Assembly (NCBI RefSeq): GCF_014196615.1 | Contig: NZ_JACIDY010000007.1 | Coordinates: forward strand, 150,422-214,421 | Reading direction: 5' to 3' | Length of the DNA stretch: 64,000 nucleotides | Origin: Novosphingobium fluoreni | GTDB taxonomy: Bacteria; Pseudomonadota; Alphaproteobacteria; Sphingomonadales; Sphingomonadaceae | Part shown: positions 28,163 through 37,488 of the stretch, in pieces | Layout of the letters: every line of letters begins with the position of its first letter | Position numbering within the stretch: position 1 is the stretch's first letter | Position numbers and translations under genes: made by a program | Notes under the pieces: model-generated | What the model saw: the letters and a program-made list of their open reading frames with translations, nothing else | What the model was told of the DNA's origin: nothing | Databases searched by the model: none

Positions 28163-28675
28163 CTAGTCGGTGAAGTCGAAAGACCTTCGCCCCACGCTGA
28201 TCAGCGCTTCCATATCCGCCATATGGGCATCTTCGCCATCACACGTGGGTGCGAGCTCATCCGCTTTCGTTTCGACGCGGGCACTCGCCGTCAAGGTGCG
28301 GTGGACGGGGCAGCGATCTGCAATCTCAAGCAGGCGGGCGCGCTGCTCTTCCGTCAGATCGCCGCTGAAAGTGATGTGGCGGATGAACAGGTCGGTGGGC
28401 TTGCCGCCCTGCTCACGCCGATGGCCCACCGCCGTGCGAATATCTTCAACAGGCCATCCCTTTTGATCGGCATAGAGCCGCAATGTCATAGTGGTACAGG
28501 CAGCCAGCGCCGATCCCAGTAGCTGATACGGGTTGGGCCCAGAGCCGAGACCGCCGGCGCTTGTGGGTTCGTCCGCGAAGAATTGCACGCCGCCGCTGGA
28601 TATTACGACCTGGAACCGCCCCTCGCCCGTCTCGCGACCGATCGCCTGGTCTAGCTTGTCGTTTGCGTCAGACAT
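28163..28675 (-). CDS. OsmC/Ohr family protein
   Basis: A 170-residue peroxiredoxin-like protein. Both family cysteines are present, C60 in ALAACTTMTLR and C122 in RCPVHRTL, consistent with thiol-dependent reduction of organic hydroperoxides by the OsmC/YhfA subgroup. The ATG at 28675 is preferred because AGGAC lies about 8 bases upstream; an in-frame start at 28702 would add 9 residues. It is convergent with the exonuclease gene. Confidence 0.85.
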   Translation of the reverse strand: MSDANDKLDQAIGRETGEGRFQVVISSGGVQFFADEPTSAGGLGSGPNPYQLLGSALAACTTMTLRLYADQKGWPVEDIRTAVGHRREQGGKPTDLFIRHITFSGDLTEEQRARLLEIADRCPVHRTLTASARVETKADELAPTCDGEDAHMADMEALISVGRRSFDFTD

Positions 28676-28974
28676 GTGCGGCGTCCTGTGTTGCTCCGTC
28701 ACTCATGCAATCGCCGGGTGGCAGACGAATGTCAAAGTGCGTTGCGGCCCGATCGAAAGGCAGGCGCCCCATACGGCTAGCTTTGCACGCTCCCATGGTC
28801 TGACTGAAAGGGGGCACGAAAGCAGCCTCGCAGTTCCCGGACCGGCCACTTGTCTGTACCGACTCCAAGAAGAACTTGATAAAAGTCAATAACATGCCCC
28901 CAGGGGCAATTTGGCAGTTCAGGATCAAATCAGTTCTCAACCCGTTCCCCGCTTGTACAAAAAAGGGGACCGCC

Positions 28975-30978
28975 TTGAACATTTTACACTTGGCGCTGGG
29001 CGGTTGTCTTCGAAAGCCGCCAGTCCATTACGGCCTAACCGCCGACACGGGCGGCCACATCGCCTATGTTCTTGAAGTTGCAACCCATCAGGCACAACAC
29101 GCCGATGTCAGCGGGGTGACGATAGTTACGCGCTTGTTCGACGATGAGAAGCTCGGCTCAGTGCATGCCCAGCCGACCGAGCACATCAGTGAAAAGCTGA
29201 CGATCCACCGCATCGCCACATCCAACCGCCGGTACATCGAGAAAGAGCAATTCTCGGCGGAGCTTCCCGCTTTGATAGAGGCGTTCTGCGAGTATATTTC
29301 CCGACAGCCTGAGCGACCCGATGTGATCCATGCTCACTTCGCGGACGCCGCCGGTATGGCGCGGGAGGCAGAACGGCGGTTCGGCATTCCATTCATCTAC
29401 ACACCCCATGCGCTTGGGATCGACAAGCAGGCCGAAACTGGCGCTTGCGACAGTCTAGTAACCCGCATTGAGGCAGAGCGTGCGGCAATCATCAGTGCGG
29501 CGGCGATCATCGTTTCAACCGGGGACGAGGCGGAGCGCCAGATCGGTCGCTACGGCGTGGCAACAGGCGATCGCGTCCGCATCATCGCGCCGGGCGCTCC
29601 TGCCCACTTCGCAGGCGCCGGGCCGACGGTTGTCGATCGCATGACGGAATGGCTCGATCAGCCCCAGCTTCCGATCATATTGGCAATCGCCCGCCCCGTT
29701 CGAAAGAAGAACCTGATCGCCTTGGTCCGCGCTTACCTGGCGGACGAAAAACTTCGTGCTGCGGCGAACCTTGTGGTGCTTGCCGGGCAGCACGGCCTGG
29801 CCTCGGGTGAAGAGCGCGTTGTTATTGACGAACTTACCGCGATTTGCGCGACGCCCGAAGCTCGCGGTCATGTCATGCTACCGGCCGACCACGATTCCAC
29901 CGATGTCGCCGCGCTTTATGAAAGAGCGTCCGAGGGTGGTGTGTTCGTCAATCCAGCCCTCCACGAACCCTTTGGGCTGACGCTGGTGGAAGCGGCGGCC
30001 GCAGGCGTGCCGGTTGTCGCCACTCGCAACGGCGGCCCGGAAGAGATCGTCGCCACGATCGGTCATGGCATCACCGTAGATCCGCGTGACGAGGGCGCCC
30101 TTGCAACGGCCATCCGCGCCATCGTGCTAGACCCGGCGCGTCATGCCCGGCTGGCTGGCGCCGCGCGGCGCGGACATCGGCAGTATTCATGGGATCGGTA
30201 TGCGGCTCTGTCCGTTGAGACCTATCGCGAGTGCAACCGGCCAAGGCTGCTCATCAGCGATATCGACAACACCCTGACCGGCTGCCGGAGTTCGGCATTT
30301 GCATTCGCTGGATGGCGGGCGAGGTCGACCTTGTCCTTCATCGTTGCCACCGGGCGTAGCTTGGCCGCAGCACAAACTATCCTCAGGCAATGGGGCTTGC
30401 CGATGCCTGACGGCTTTATCGTCGATGTGGGCACCCGTCTCATGATCGCGGACGGCAAGGGCGGTTGGCGCGAATGTGACGATTATGCCCGCCTCCTTGA
30501 TAACGGCTGGGATCGGAACGCCGTTCATCGCGCTTTGGCGACACTTTCGTTGAGCCCGCAGCCCGCCGAAACCGAAGGGCCGCACAAGATCAGCTTCTTC
30601 GGCAATGAACGGGATGCCAATGCGATCCGCGAAGCGCTGGCAGCGGCTGGCCAATCGGCCCGGGTAGTCTTTTCCCATGGCCGCCTGATCGACGTCCTTG
30701 CCCCGAATGGCGGAAAGGCGGCGGCGATTGCGGCTTATGCGCAGAGCCAGGGGCTCAGCCTGGCGCAATGCGTGGCGGCGGGTGACAGCGGCAACGATGT
30801 CGACATGCTGACGGCATGTGGCCGCGCAATCGTGGTCGGCAATGCCGGCTCGGAGTTGGACGATCTGCCTGAACGCCCCGGCTTGCTACGGGTCCATGAC
30901 CATCATGCCGCCGGAGTGCTGGAAGGCCTGGCGAGCCTTGGCATCACCGTCCCCTCTCTTCTCCCTCAAGCGGCATGA
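28975..30978 (+). CDS. Sucrose-phosphate synthase-like glycosyltransferase fused to HAD sucrose-phosphatase-like domain
   Basis: A 667-residue two-domain enzyme. Residues 1 to about 420 form a GT4 (GT-B) glycosyltransferase with YGLTADTGGHIAYVLE near the N-terminus, as in sucrose-phosphate synthases, and the E-x7-E motif HEPFGLTLVEA (E331, E339). From about 425 a HAD-IIB phosphatase follows with intact motifs: D429-I-D431-NTLT, IVATGRS, a Lys in NGGKAAAIAAY, and GDSGNDVDML (D604). One chain could thus make a sugar phosphate disaccharide and dephosphorylate it. The product may be sucrose or a relative such as mannosylfructose. The TTG start has AAGGGGA about 7 bases upstream; in-frame TTG 28876 and ATG 28894 are alternatives. 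The 299 bases upstream hold no other gene. Confidence 0.85.
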   Translation: MNILHLALGGCLRKPPVHYGLTADTGGHIAYVLEVATHQAQHADVSGVTIVTRLFDDEKLGSVHAQPTEHISEKLTIHRIATSNRRYIEKEQFSAELPALIEAFCEYISRQPERPDVIHAHFADAAGMAREAERRFGIPFIYTPHALGIDKQAETGACDSLVTRIEAERAAIISAAAIIVSTGDEAERQIGRYGVATGDRVRIIAPGAPAHFAGAGPTVVDRMTEWLDQPQLPIILAIARPVRKKNLIALVRAYLADEKLRAAANLVVLAGQHGLASGEERVVIDELTAICATPEARGHVMLPADHDSTDVAALYERASEGGVFVNPALHEPFGLTLVEAAAAGVPVVATRNGGPEEIVATIGHGITVDPRDEGALATAIRAIVLDPARHARLAGAARRGHRQYSWDRYAALSVETYRECNRPRLLISDIDNTLTGCRSSAFAFAGWRARSTLSFIVATGRSLAAAQTILRQWGLPMPDGFIVDVGTRLMIADGKGGWRECDDYARLLDNGWDRNAVHRALATLSLSPQPAETEGPHKISFFGNERDANAIREALAAAGQSARVVFSHGRLIDVLAPNGGKAAAIAAYAQSQGLSLAQCVAAGDSGNDVDMLTACGRAIVVGNAGSELDDLPERPGLLRVHDHHAAGVLEGLASLGITVPSLLPQAA

Positions 30979-32123
30979 AGCGTCCTTTCGGGTACTTCGT
31001 TCACCACCAGGGGCGTGGCCATGCAGAACGGTGCGCGGCGATCGCGGCGGCGTTGCCAGCGGATCGTCCGCTGACGATCTTTTGTGCGCGTGACGATATC
31101 TTTCCCGCCCTGCCTCCGCAGGCCACCGTGACGCGCATTCCATCGCTGTTCGAACCTTCGGGTGATGAGGCAGGCACCATGGATTGGGTGGCGACGCCTG
31201 AAACACTTCATTGCGCGCCGCTGGGCTGGCCAGGCATCCGGCAGGCGATAGGGACGCTGGCAGGGTGGTTTGCTTCGGCGGACCCCGCGCTGATGATCTG
31301 TGACGTCTCGGCTGAAGTCGCGCAACTGGCTCGCATCTGCTCGGTCCCTCACGTGAAAATCCTGCAGCATGGCGATCGCAGCGATCCCGGCCACCGCGCC
31401 GCCTACGATGGGGCCGCCGGGCTGCTTGCGCCTTTCCATCTCGACCTTGCCCAGCCGGACTGGAGCAAATCAATGCGGGACAAGACCTGCTTTGCCGGTG
31501 GTCTGGGCGTGGATTTGCGCGTGCCTGAGCGTGAAGTCGCCCGCCAGCGCATCGGCGTCTCGGCGGGCGAGCGGATGATCCTGGTCCTGTCTGGCGGCGG
31601 CGGTGATGGCTTTGCCGCCGCTCCTCTGGGAGTAGGCGCCCGGTCCACACCGGATGCGCGCTGGATCACCATCGGCAAGGTCCAGCGGGACTGGCACGCG
31701 ACCGAACCGGCCAATCTGGAACATCGCGGCTGGGTGGATGACGCCGCCGATCATATCGCCGCAGCCGATATTGTCATCGCTTCTGCCGGGAACACCACCT
31801 GCCAGCAGATATTAGCCGCTGGCCGCCCGTGGCTGGTCGTTCCCGAGTGGCGGTACTTCGATGAACAGCATCACAAGGCCACCGCTTTGGGCCGCGCCGG
31901 GGCGGCGACAGTCCTGCCGCATCTCCCGTCCTCGGCCCATGCCTGGACGGCGGCGCTGGGCGAAGTGACCCGGTCTCATCTCCCGGAGCGGCAGAAGGCT
32001 CTGATCGACGATGCACCCGCAACTCTGACCGCCAACTGGCTCGAAGCCCTGGCATCCCGTCTTTGGGACGCACCGGTGGCCTTGGCCAAACCCACCCGAT
32101 CACAGGAGAATTTCGCCGTATGA
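30975..32123 (+). CDS. Glycosyltransferase, GT28/MurG-like
   Basis: A 382-residue GT-B fold protein. The N-terminus GYFVHHQGRGHAERCAAIA is typical of the GT28-like group that scans for nucleotide-sugar donors. The C-terminal half has WVDDAADHIAAADIVIASAGNTTCQQILAAGRPWLVVPE, which matches the MurG-type acceptor/donor loop. Acceptor and donor sugars are unknown. It overlaps the upstream synthase and the downstream GT2 by 4 bases each (ATGA), so all are made together. Confidence 0.8.
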   Translation: MKRPFGYFVHHQGRGHAERCAAIAAALPADRPLTIFCARDDIFPALPPQATVTRIPSLFEPSGDEAGTMDWVATPETLHCAPLGWPGIRQAIGTLAGWFASADPALMICDVSAEVAQLARICSVPHVKILQHGDRSDPGHRAAYDGAAGLLAPFHLDLAQPDWSKSMRDKTCFAGGLGVDLRVPEREVARQRIGVSAGERMILVLSGGGGDGFAAAPLGVGARSTPDARWITIGKVQRDWHATEPANLEHRGWVDDAADHIAAADIVIASAGNTTCQQILAAGRPWLVVPEWRYFDEQHHKATALGRAGAATVLPHLPSSAHAWTAALGEVTRSHLPERQKALIDDAPATLTANWLEALASRLWDAPVALAKPTRSQENFAV

Positions 32124-33070
32124 CCAGCGTTTCCGTCGTAACCCTGGCGAAAGGCCGATCCGAACATCTCGTCAACGTCGTGCTGGGACTTTCACGACAG
32201 ACCGTATTGCCTGACGAACTGATCGTGGCGGTGATGCAGCCTGAACCGTATGATCTGCCCGAAGCCCCCTTCCCCATCAGGCAAATCCGCGTGGAGGGCG
32301 AGCAACTCCCCCTCGCCGCCGCACGCAACTTCGCGGCGCGGGCAGCGAACAGCGAGTTGTTGGTCTTTCTGGACATGGACTGCATCCCGCACCCACGCTT
32401 GGTCGAAGACTATGCCGAACTCAGCGGCGCCTTGGATGGATTGCTGATGGGCGAGGTAATGTACCTACCCGGCGGCGCCACCCGTAACGACTGGTCCTAT
32501 GACGAATTCGCCGCGGTGGCCGTGAAACATTCGGATCGGCGCGGTCCGCCGCCCAGCGGCATCGAGATATGCCCGGACTATCGCTGCTTTTGGTCTTTGA
32601 ACTTCGCGATGCGCCGGGCGACGTTTCTGGAGATCGGCGGCTTTGATGAGCGCTATTACGGATATGGTGGAGAAGACACGGACTTTGGCAAGACGGTCAG
32701 TCAGGCCGGCGTTCCGATCGCCTGGATAAAAGGGGGGCTGGCCTACCACCAGTATCACCCCCATCATATGCCGCCCGTCCACCACATCGAAAGCGTGGTG
32801 CGCAATGCCCAGCTCTTCGAATCCAAGTGGGGCTATCGCACGATGGGCCACTGGCTTCATGCGTTCTTGCTGATGGGCTTGATCGAGGATGAACCCGGTG
32901 AGGCGATCCGGATCGTCCGGCAACCGGCGGCTGCGGACTTCGCGCTCACCACGCAGCAAAGCCATGAGCCTTACTGCAACACCGCGCGTGTGCTGCGCTA
33001 TCTGAAGGATGAACTGGCGTTGCAGGGCGATGCCCCGGATGGGCTGACGCGGGTCATGCAAACGGCATGA
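32120..33070 (+). CDS. Glycosyltransferase family 2 with galactosyltransferase-type C-terminal motif
   Basis: A 316-residue GT-A protein: N-terminal VSVVTLAKGRSEHLVNVVLGL nucleotide-binding strand, the metal-binding LVFLDMDCIPH (DxD) at about 85-95, and FLEIGGFDERYYGYGGEDTDFG at about 180-200, the Glyco_transf_7C pattern of galactosyl/N-acetylgalactosaminyl transferases. The hydrophilic N-terminus indicates a cytosolic enzyme. The ATG at 32120 overlaps the previous stop. The donor is unknown; galactose is only a hint from the motif. Confidence 0.82.
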   Translation: MTSVSVVTLAKGRSEHLVNVVLGLSRQTVLPDELIVAVMQPEPYDLPEAPFPIRQIRVEGEQLPLAAARNFAARAANSELLVFLDMDCIPHPRLVEDYAELSGALDGLLMGEVMYLPGGATRNDWSYDEFAAVAVKHSDRRGPPPSGIEICPDYRCFWSLNFAMRRATFLEIGGFDERYYGYGGEDTDFGKTVSQAGVPIAWIKGGLAYHQYHPHHMPPVHHIESVVRNAQLFESKWGYRTMGHWLHAFLLMGLIEDEPGEAIRIVRQPAAADFALTTQQSHEPYCNTARVLRYLKDELALQGDAPDGLTRVMQTA

Positions 33071-34176
33071 AGATCGCGATCCTCGCCCACGTCCGCCAGC
33101 GGATCGCCCAGCCCTTCGCAGGCGGCATGGAAGCGCACTGCTGGCAACTGGCGGCTGGGTTGCAGGAGCGTGGGCATGAAGTGATCTTGTTCGCCTCGGG
33201 CGACAGTGATCCGCGATTTACCATCGATTCCGTTCTGGCCGAACATTATGAGCGCACCTTCCCCTGGGCGGAACATCGCGGCTCCCCGCCGCTGATCGCC
33301 CATCTCGATGCCGGATACGAGGCCGCTTGCGACCGCATTGCCGATGGCGGGTTCGATGTGCTTCACAACAACAGCCTCCACCGCTTCCCCCTGGCCCAGC
33401 AACGTACAGCGGCGGTCCCGACGGTGACCTCGCTGCATGTGCCCCCCTACGACGCGCTGCACTGGTTCGTGGCGGCAAGTCCCGCAGCGCGGCATCGCCT
33501 GACGGTGACGTCGCAAAAGCAATTGCGCGCCTGGTGGCCTGATGGCGCTCCGCCGGAGGCCTCCGTGCTGCACAACGGTATCGACCCGCGGCGATGGCCA
33601 TTCCAGCCGCGCGGCAATGGCGAGGCGGTTTGGTGCGGGCGTGTGACGCCGAACAAGGGGCCGCATTTTGCCGCGCAGGCGGCGATGATCGCCGGTGTGC
33701 CGCTCACCTTGTTCGGCGCGATCGAAGACCCGGGCTACTGGCAGGCGGAGGTGGAGCCATTGCTTGGCCCCACCATCCGCTATGGCGGACACCTGCCTGC
33801 CAAAGCGCTGGCACGCGAGATCGGCCGCGCATCCGTGTTCCTGTTCACGCCATGTTGGGACGAGCCGTTCGGCCTAGTGGCGGCAGAGGCGATGTCCTGC
33901 GGCCTGCCCGTCGCCGCATTCGATATGGGTGCGGCGCGCGAGGTGATCGGAGAGGCCGGCGTCATGGCCGAACCCGGCGATGCCAAGGGTCTAGGGGCGG
34001 CCATCAACCAAGCCATGCTCATTCCGCGTGAAACCGCCAGAGATCGTGTGCTGGCTCATTTCACGCACGATCGCTGGCTGAATCGCTGCGAGGCACTCTA
34101 TCGCGAAGTTTCCGTGGGCTCCGGCGTTTCGCAACATAATCCAATCCAGGTCGCTAGCACGGAACTGGTGTTTTAA
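33067..34176 (+). CDS. Glycosyltransferase family 4
   Basis: A 369-residue GT-B enzyme with the N-terminal acceptor-site pattern PFAGGMEAHCWQLAAGLQERGHE, and VWCGRVTPNKGPHFAA beginning the donor domain. The retaining-GT catalytic E-x7-E is DEPFGLVAAEAMSCG (E266, E274). It is last of the four ATGA-coupled genes that begin with the sucrose-phosphate-synthase-like fusion. Donor and acceptor cannot be read from sequence. Confidence 0.87.
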   Translation: MKIAILAHVRQRIAQPFAGGMEAHCWQLAAGLQERGHEVILFASGDSDPRFTIDSVLAEHYERTFPWAEHRGSPPLIAHLDAGYEAACDRIADGGFDVLHNNSLHRFPLAQQRTAAVPTVTSLHVPPYDALHWFVAASPAARHRLTVTSQKQLRAWWPDGAPPEASVLHNGIDPRRWPFQPRGNGEAVWCGRVTPNKGPHFAAQAAMIAGVPLTLFGAIEDPGYWQAEVEPLLGPTIRYGGHLPAKALAREIGRASVFLFTPCWDEPFGLVAAEAMSCGLPVAAFDMGAAREVIGEAGVMAEPGDAKGLGAAINQAMLIPRETARDRVLAHFTHDRWLNRCEALYREVSVGSGVSQHNPIQVASTELVF

Positions 34177-34545
34177 AGCAACGTCCGCAGTGGAAGTAAG
34201 TCCATGAGGGCATACGGGAACTTTCCGCATTTGCCCTGCATTGTGTTTTTCACCCACTCTATTCAGGAATCAATGGCACCATGCGATCGCCTGCCGGCAA
34301 GAACTCTCGCCCGTACAACTCCAGCGCATCTCGCCCTAGACAGGATGGCCCGATGAGGCTCTGGGTCCACGGACCGATCCAGCCCATGGAGAAGCCGGGA
34401 TTTCTTCAACGTTTTTTCGGTCTCCGTTGAAGCGCTCACCGGGCAAGCGGCAAAGCTTACGTGTGCGATAGTCACGCAATCACGGTCTTGCGAATGAGTT
34501 GTTGAGCCCGCAGACCTGTGGGTCTTAATAGGGGAACGATTGCTC
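34177..34545. other. Intergenic region, no supported gene
   Basis: This 369-base spacer separates the glycosyltransferase operon from the S9 peptidase. It contains an 8-bp inverted repeat CTTCAACG / CGTTGAAG at about 34403-34430 with a T-run inside its loop, which is unlike a terminator. An AGGGGA ribosome-binding site for the next gene lies near its end. A 42-codon minus-strand ORF at 34259-34387 is protein-like in composition but has no Shine-Dalgarno and no recognisable family. Confidence 0.5.
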
Positions 34546-36459
34546 ATGAAAAAGCTGTTGCTGGCCGCCGCCGCCTTACTACCCATCTCCACCGCCCAGG
34601 CGGAGGCCCCGAAGCCTGCAGCGCTTGTGGCCGATGGCATACCACCCGTCCCCGATGATATCCCCGCTGCCATGCGGCCGTATGGCGAAAGCCGCAGCGC
34701 CGTCGTGCAGGGTTGGGACGCCAGCACCGGCAACCTGATCATCGCCACCCGATTTGCCAATACCGCGCAATTGCACGCGGTGGCAGGCCCGATGATGGAC
34801 CGTCGTCAGATCACTTTCGAAGCAGAGCCGGTGCGCGCACATCCCTCCCCCGTGGGTGGCACGTTGCTGGTGCTTAAAGACACCGGCGGGAACGAATTCT
34901 TTCAGATATACCGCGTCGCCGAAGGCCAATTACAACTTCTGACCGACGGCAAGAGCCGTAACGAATTTGGCGCCTGGAGCGATGACGGCAAGCTGGTGGG
35001 CTACAGCTCTACCCGCCGCAACGGCACCGATACCGACCTTTACGTGATGGATCCGCTCAATCCCAAGTCCGACAGGATGGTGGCGCAATTGGCTGGTGGC
35101 GGCTGGCAGATCGCGGGCTTCTCGCCAGACAGCAAGACGGCCCTTGTCCAGCAATACGTGTCGGTCCAGAAATCCAATCTCTGGCTGCTGGATGTCCGCT
35201 CGGGCAAGCTCACGCCTCTGGGCGATCATGCTGCCTCCGTTTCGTATGGCGAGGCCGCCTTCGCGCCTGACGGCACAATCTGGGTAACCAGCGACGAGGG
35301 TTCGGATTTTCAGCGCCTGGGCACGATCGACCGGCGAACCGGGCGGTTCACTCCCCGCTCGACCGAAGCGAAATGGGATGTCGAAAGTTTCGAGATCGCG
35401 CGCGATGGATCATACGTCGCCTACGTGCTGAACGAAAATGGCAGTTCGCGGCTGAAGCTGCTGGACCCGAAAACCGGAGCGGCCAGGGAAGCGCGCAATC
35501 TGCCCCTCGGCACGATCGGCGGACTGGAAGCGGGACCGGACGGACGGCTGGCTTTTTCGCTGAGTTCCGCCAAGGTCCCGACGGACGCGTTCACCCTGGA
35601 CCCCGCCTCGTTGCAGGCGACACGCTGGACGCAGAGCGAGACCGGTGGCCTGGACGCCGCTCGCAATCCTGAAGCTGAGCTGGTCGAGGTCAAGAGTTTC
35701 GATGGGGAGACAGTTTCGGGCTTCCTCTATCGTCCCGATCCAAAGAAATTCCCGGGCAAACGCCCGCTGGTCGTCAGCATCCACGGTGGGCCCGAAGGGC
35801 AGTACACCCCCGGTTTTCGCGGGGCGAGCAATTACCTGACGAACGAGTTGGGCATCGCCGTGTTCGCGCCGAACGTGCGGGGCTCCACCGGCTTCGGCAA
35901 GCGCTTCGTCAGCCTCGACAATGGGCCGTTCAAGCGCGAGGATTCGGTGAAGGATATCGGCGCGTTTCTGGATCGCCTGCAGCGCGATCCCCGCATCGAT
36001 CCCAAGAGGATGGCCGTGAACGGAGGGTCGTACGGCGGGTACATGTGCTATGCTTCCGCGATCCGCTACGGCGATCGCCTTAAGGCGGCCGACTGCATCG
36101 TGGCCATCAGCAACTTCGTGACTTTCCTGGAGAACACCCAAAGCTACCGTAGAGACTTGCGCCGGGTCGAATATGGCGATGAGCGCGATCCGGCACAGCG
36201 AGCGAAGTTGACCGCGATTTCTCCGCTTACCAGCGTGAACAAGCTGAAGATTCCCCTGCTCGTGGTAACCGGCAGCAACGACCCGCGTGTGCCTGAGAGC
36301 GAGGCCAACCAGATCGTCGCGGCGGTGCGCGGGAATGGCGGTACGGCGTGGCACCTTGTCGGCAAGAACGAAGGCCACGGCTTCGCCAAGAAGGAGAACC
36401 GGGACTACCAGAGCTGGGTGGAAACCATGTTCTGGCGCAAGTATCTTCTCGGCCAATAG
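34546..36459 (+). CDS. S9 family (prolyl oligopeptidase) serine peptidase, exported
   Basis: A 637-residue exported peptidase. A signal peptide (LLLAAAALLPISTAQA) precedes a beta-propeller domain of WD40/TolB-like repeats and a C-terminal alpha/beta-hydrolase domain. The triad is S495 in NGGSYGGYM, D579 in TGSNDPRVP and H611 in NEGHGF. This is the DPP/acylaminoacyl-peptidase branch; the likely location is the periplasm, degrading short peptides. The ATG at 34546 has AGGGGA upstream; a TTG two codons earlier is less likely. Confidence 0.92.
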   Translation: MKKLLLAAAALLPISTAQAEAPKPAALVADGIPPVPDDIPAAMRPYGESRSAVVQGWDASTGNLIIATRFANTAQLHAVAGPMMDRRQITFEAEPVRAHPSPVGGTLLVLKDTGGNEFFQIYRVAEGQLQLLTDGKSRNEFGAWSDDGKLVGYSSTRRNGTDTDLYVMDPLNPKSDRMVAQLAGGGWQIAGFSPDSKTALVQQYVSVQKSNLWLLDVRSGKLTPLGDHAASVSYGEAAFAPDGTIWVTSDEGSDFQRLGTIDRRTGRFTPRSTEAKWDVESFEIARDGSYVAYVLNENGSSRLKLLDPKTGAAREARNLPLGTIGGLEAGPDGRLAFSLSSAKVPTDAFTLDPASLQATRWTQSETGGLDAARNPEAELVEVKSFDGETVSGFLYRPDPKKFPGKRPLVVSIHGGPEGQYTPGFRGASNYLTNELGIAVFAPNVRGSTGFGKRFVSLDNGPFKREDSVKDIGAFLDRLQRDPRIDPKRMAVNGGSYGGYMCYASAIRYGDRLKAADCIVAISNFVTFLENTQSYRRDLRRVEYGDERDPAQRAKLTAISPLTSVNKLKIPLLVVTGSNDPRVPESEANQIVAAVRGNGGTAWHLVGKNEGHGFAKKENRDYQSWVETMFWRKYLLGQ

Positions 36460-36603
36460 GCTGGTACTGCACCGTCTTTGCAAATTCGTGCGGGTGGCTT
36501 ATATGCCGTCCGCGAAAGCCCCGGCCGAGCAGTTCGCGTGAATACGCTCTGCGCGCGCCGGGGTCCGCTTTTTCGGTGCAGTGTTTCGAGTAAGGATTTG
36601 CCC

Positions 36604-37404
36604 ATGTCCCGCAGACGCCAAATCTACGAAGGCAAGGCGAAGATCCTCTACGAAGGCCCTGAGCCCGGCACCCTGATCCAGTATTTCAAGGATGATGCCA
36701 CAGCGTTCAACGCGCAGAAAAAGGGCACGATTCAAGGCAAGGGCGTGATCAACAACCGCATCAGCGAGTATGTGTTCACCCGCCTCAATCACATTGGCGT
36801 GCCCAACCACTTCATCCGCCGCCTGAACATGCGCGAGCAGTTGGTGCGCCAGGTGGAGATCATCCCGATCGAGGTCGTGGTGCGCAACGTCGCCGCCGGA
36901 TCGATCTCGAAGCGCCTTGGCATTCCGGAAGGGGAGCCGCTGCCGCACACCCTGCTGGAATACTACTACAAGGATGACGCGCTGGGCGATCCGATGATCG
37001 CGGAAGAGCATATCTCGTGCTTCGGCTGGGCCACCAATGAAGAGATGCAGGACATCTCGGCACTGGCGATCCGCGTGAACGACTTCCTCTGCGGTATGTT
37101 CGCGGCCATCAATATCCGCCTGATCGACTTCAAGCTGGAATTCGGCCGCATTTGGGACGGTGAATACAGCCGCGTGATCCTCGCCGACGAGATCAGCCCT
37201 GACGGCTGTCGCCTGTGGGATATGGTCACGGGTGAGAAGCTGGATAAGGACCGCTTCCGCCAGGACCTGGGTGGCGAGGAAGAGGCCTATCAGGAAGTCG
37301 CGCGGCGCCTGGGCGTGCTGCAGGACGATCCGGGCCCGAGCGAGGTTTTCGACCTGACCGCCCATCGTGGCAAGCTGCGGGGCGGCAAGAGCACCACGAA
37401 GTAA
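36604..37404 (+). CDS. purC: SAICAR synthase
   Basis: A 266-residue cytosolic ligase adding aspartate to CAIR with ATP, step 8 of de novo purine synthesis. The N-terminus [34 protein letters not shown] and [14 protein letters not shown] are hallmarks, as is [10 protein letters not shown] later. AAGGA lies 8 bases before the ATG at 36604. purC stands apart from purS/purQ (46 kb) and purM/purN (50-53 kb) in this window. Confidence 0.96.
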   Translation: MSRRRQIYEGKAKILYEGPEPGTLIQYFKDDATAFNAQKKGTIQGKGVINNRISEYVFTRLNHIGVPNHFIRRLNMREQLVRQVEIIPIEVVVRNVAAGSISKRLGIPEGEPLPHTLLEYYYKDDALGDPMIAEEHISCFGWATNEEMQDISALAIRVNDFLCGMFAAINIRLIDFKLEFGRIWDGEYSRVILADEISPDGCRLWDMVTGEKLDKDRFRQDLGGEEEAYQEVARRLGVLQDDPGPSEVFDLTAHRGKLRGGKSTTK

Positions 37405-37488
37405 ACTGCCGCGATGTAACGGCTTATCGTCTCTGCCTAGACCTTGAGCTACTTGGCAAAGCAGGCGCGTTGGGGCAAGCGGATCGTC

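Noticed and set aside
34259..34387. A 42-codon minus-strand ORF with protein-like sequence GRDALELYGREFLPAGD
   Set aside because: No ribosome-binding site, a stop shortly upstream, mixed third-position GC and no recognised family; it may be a fragment, but support is too weak for a feature.
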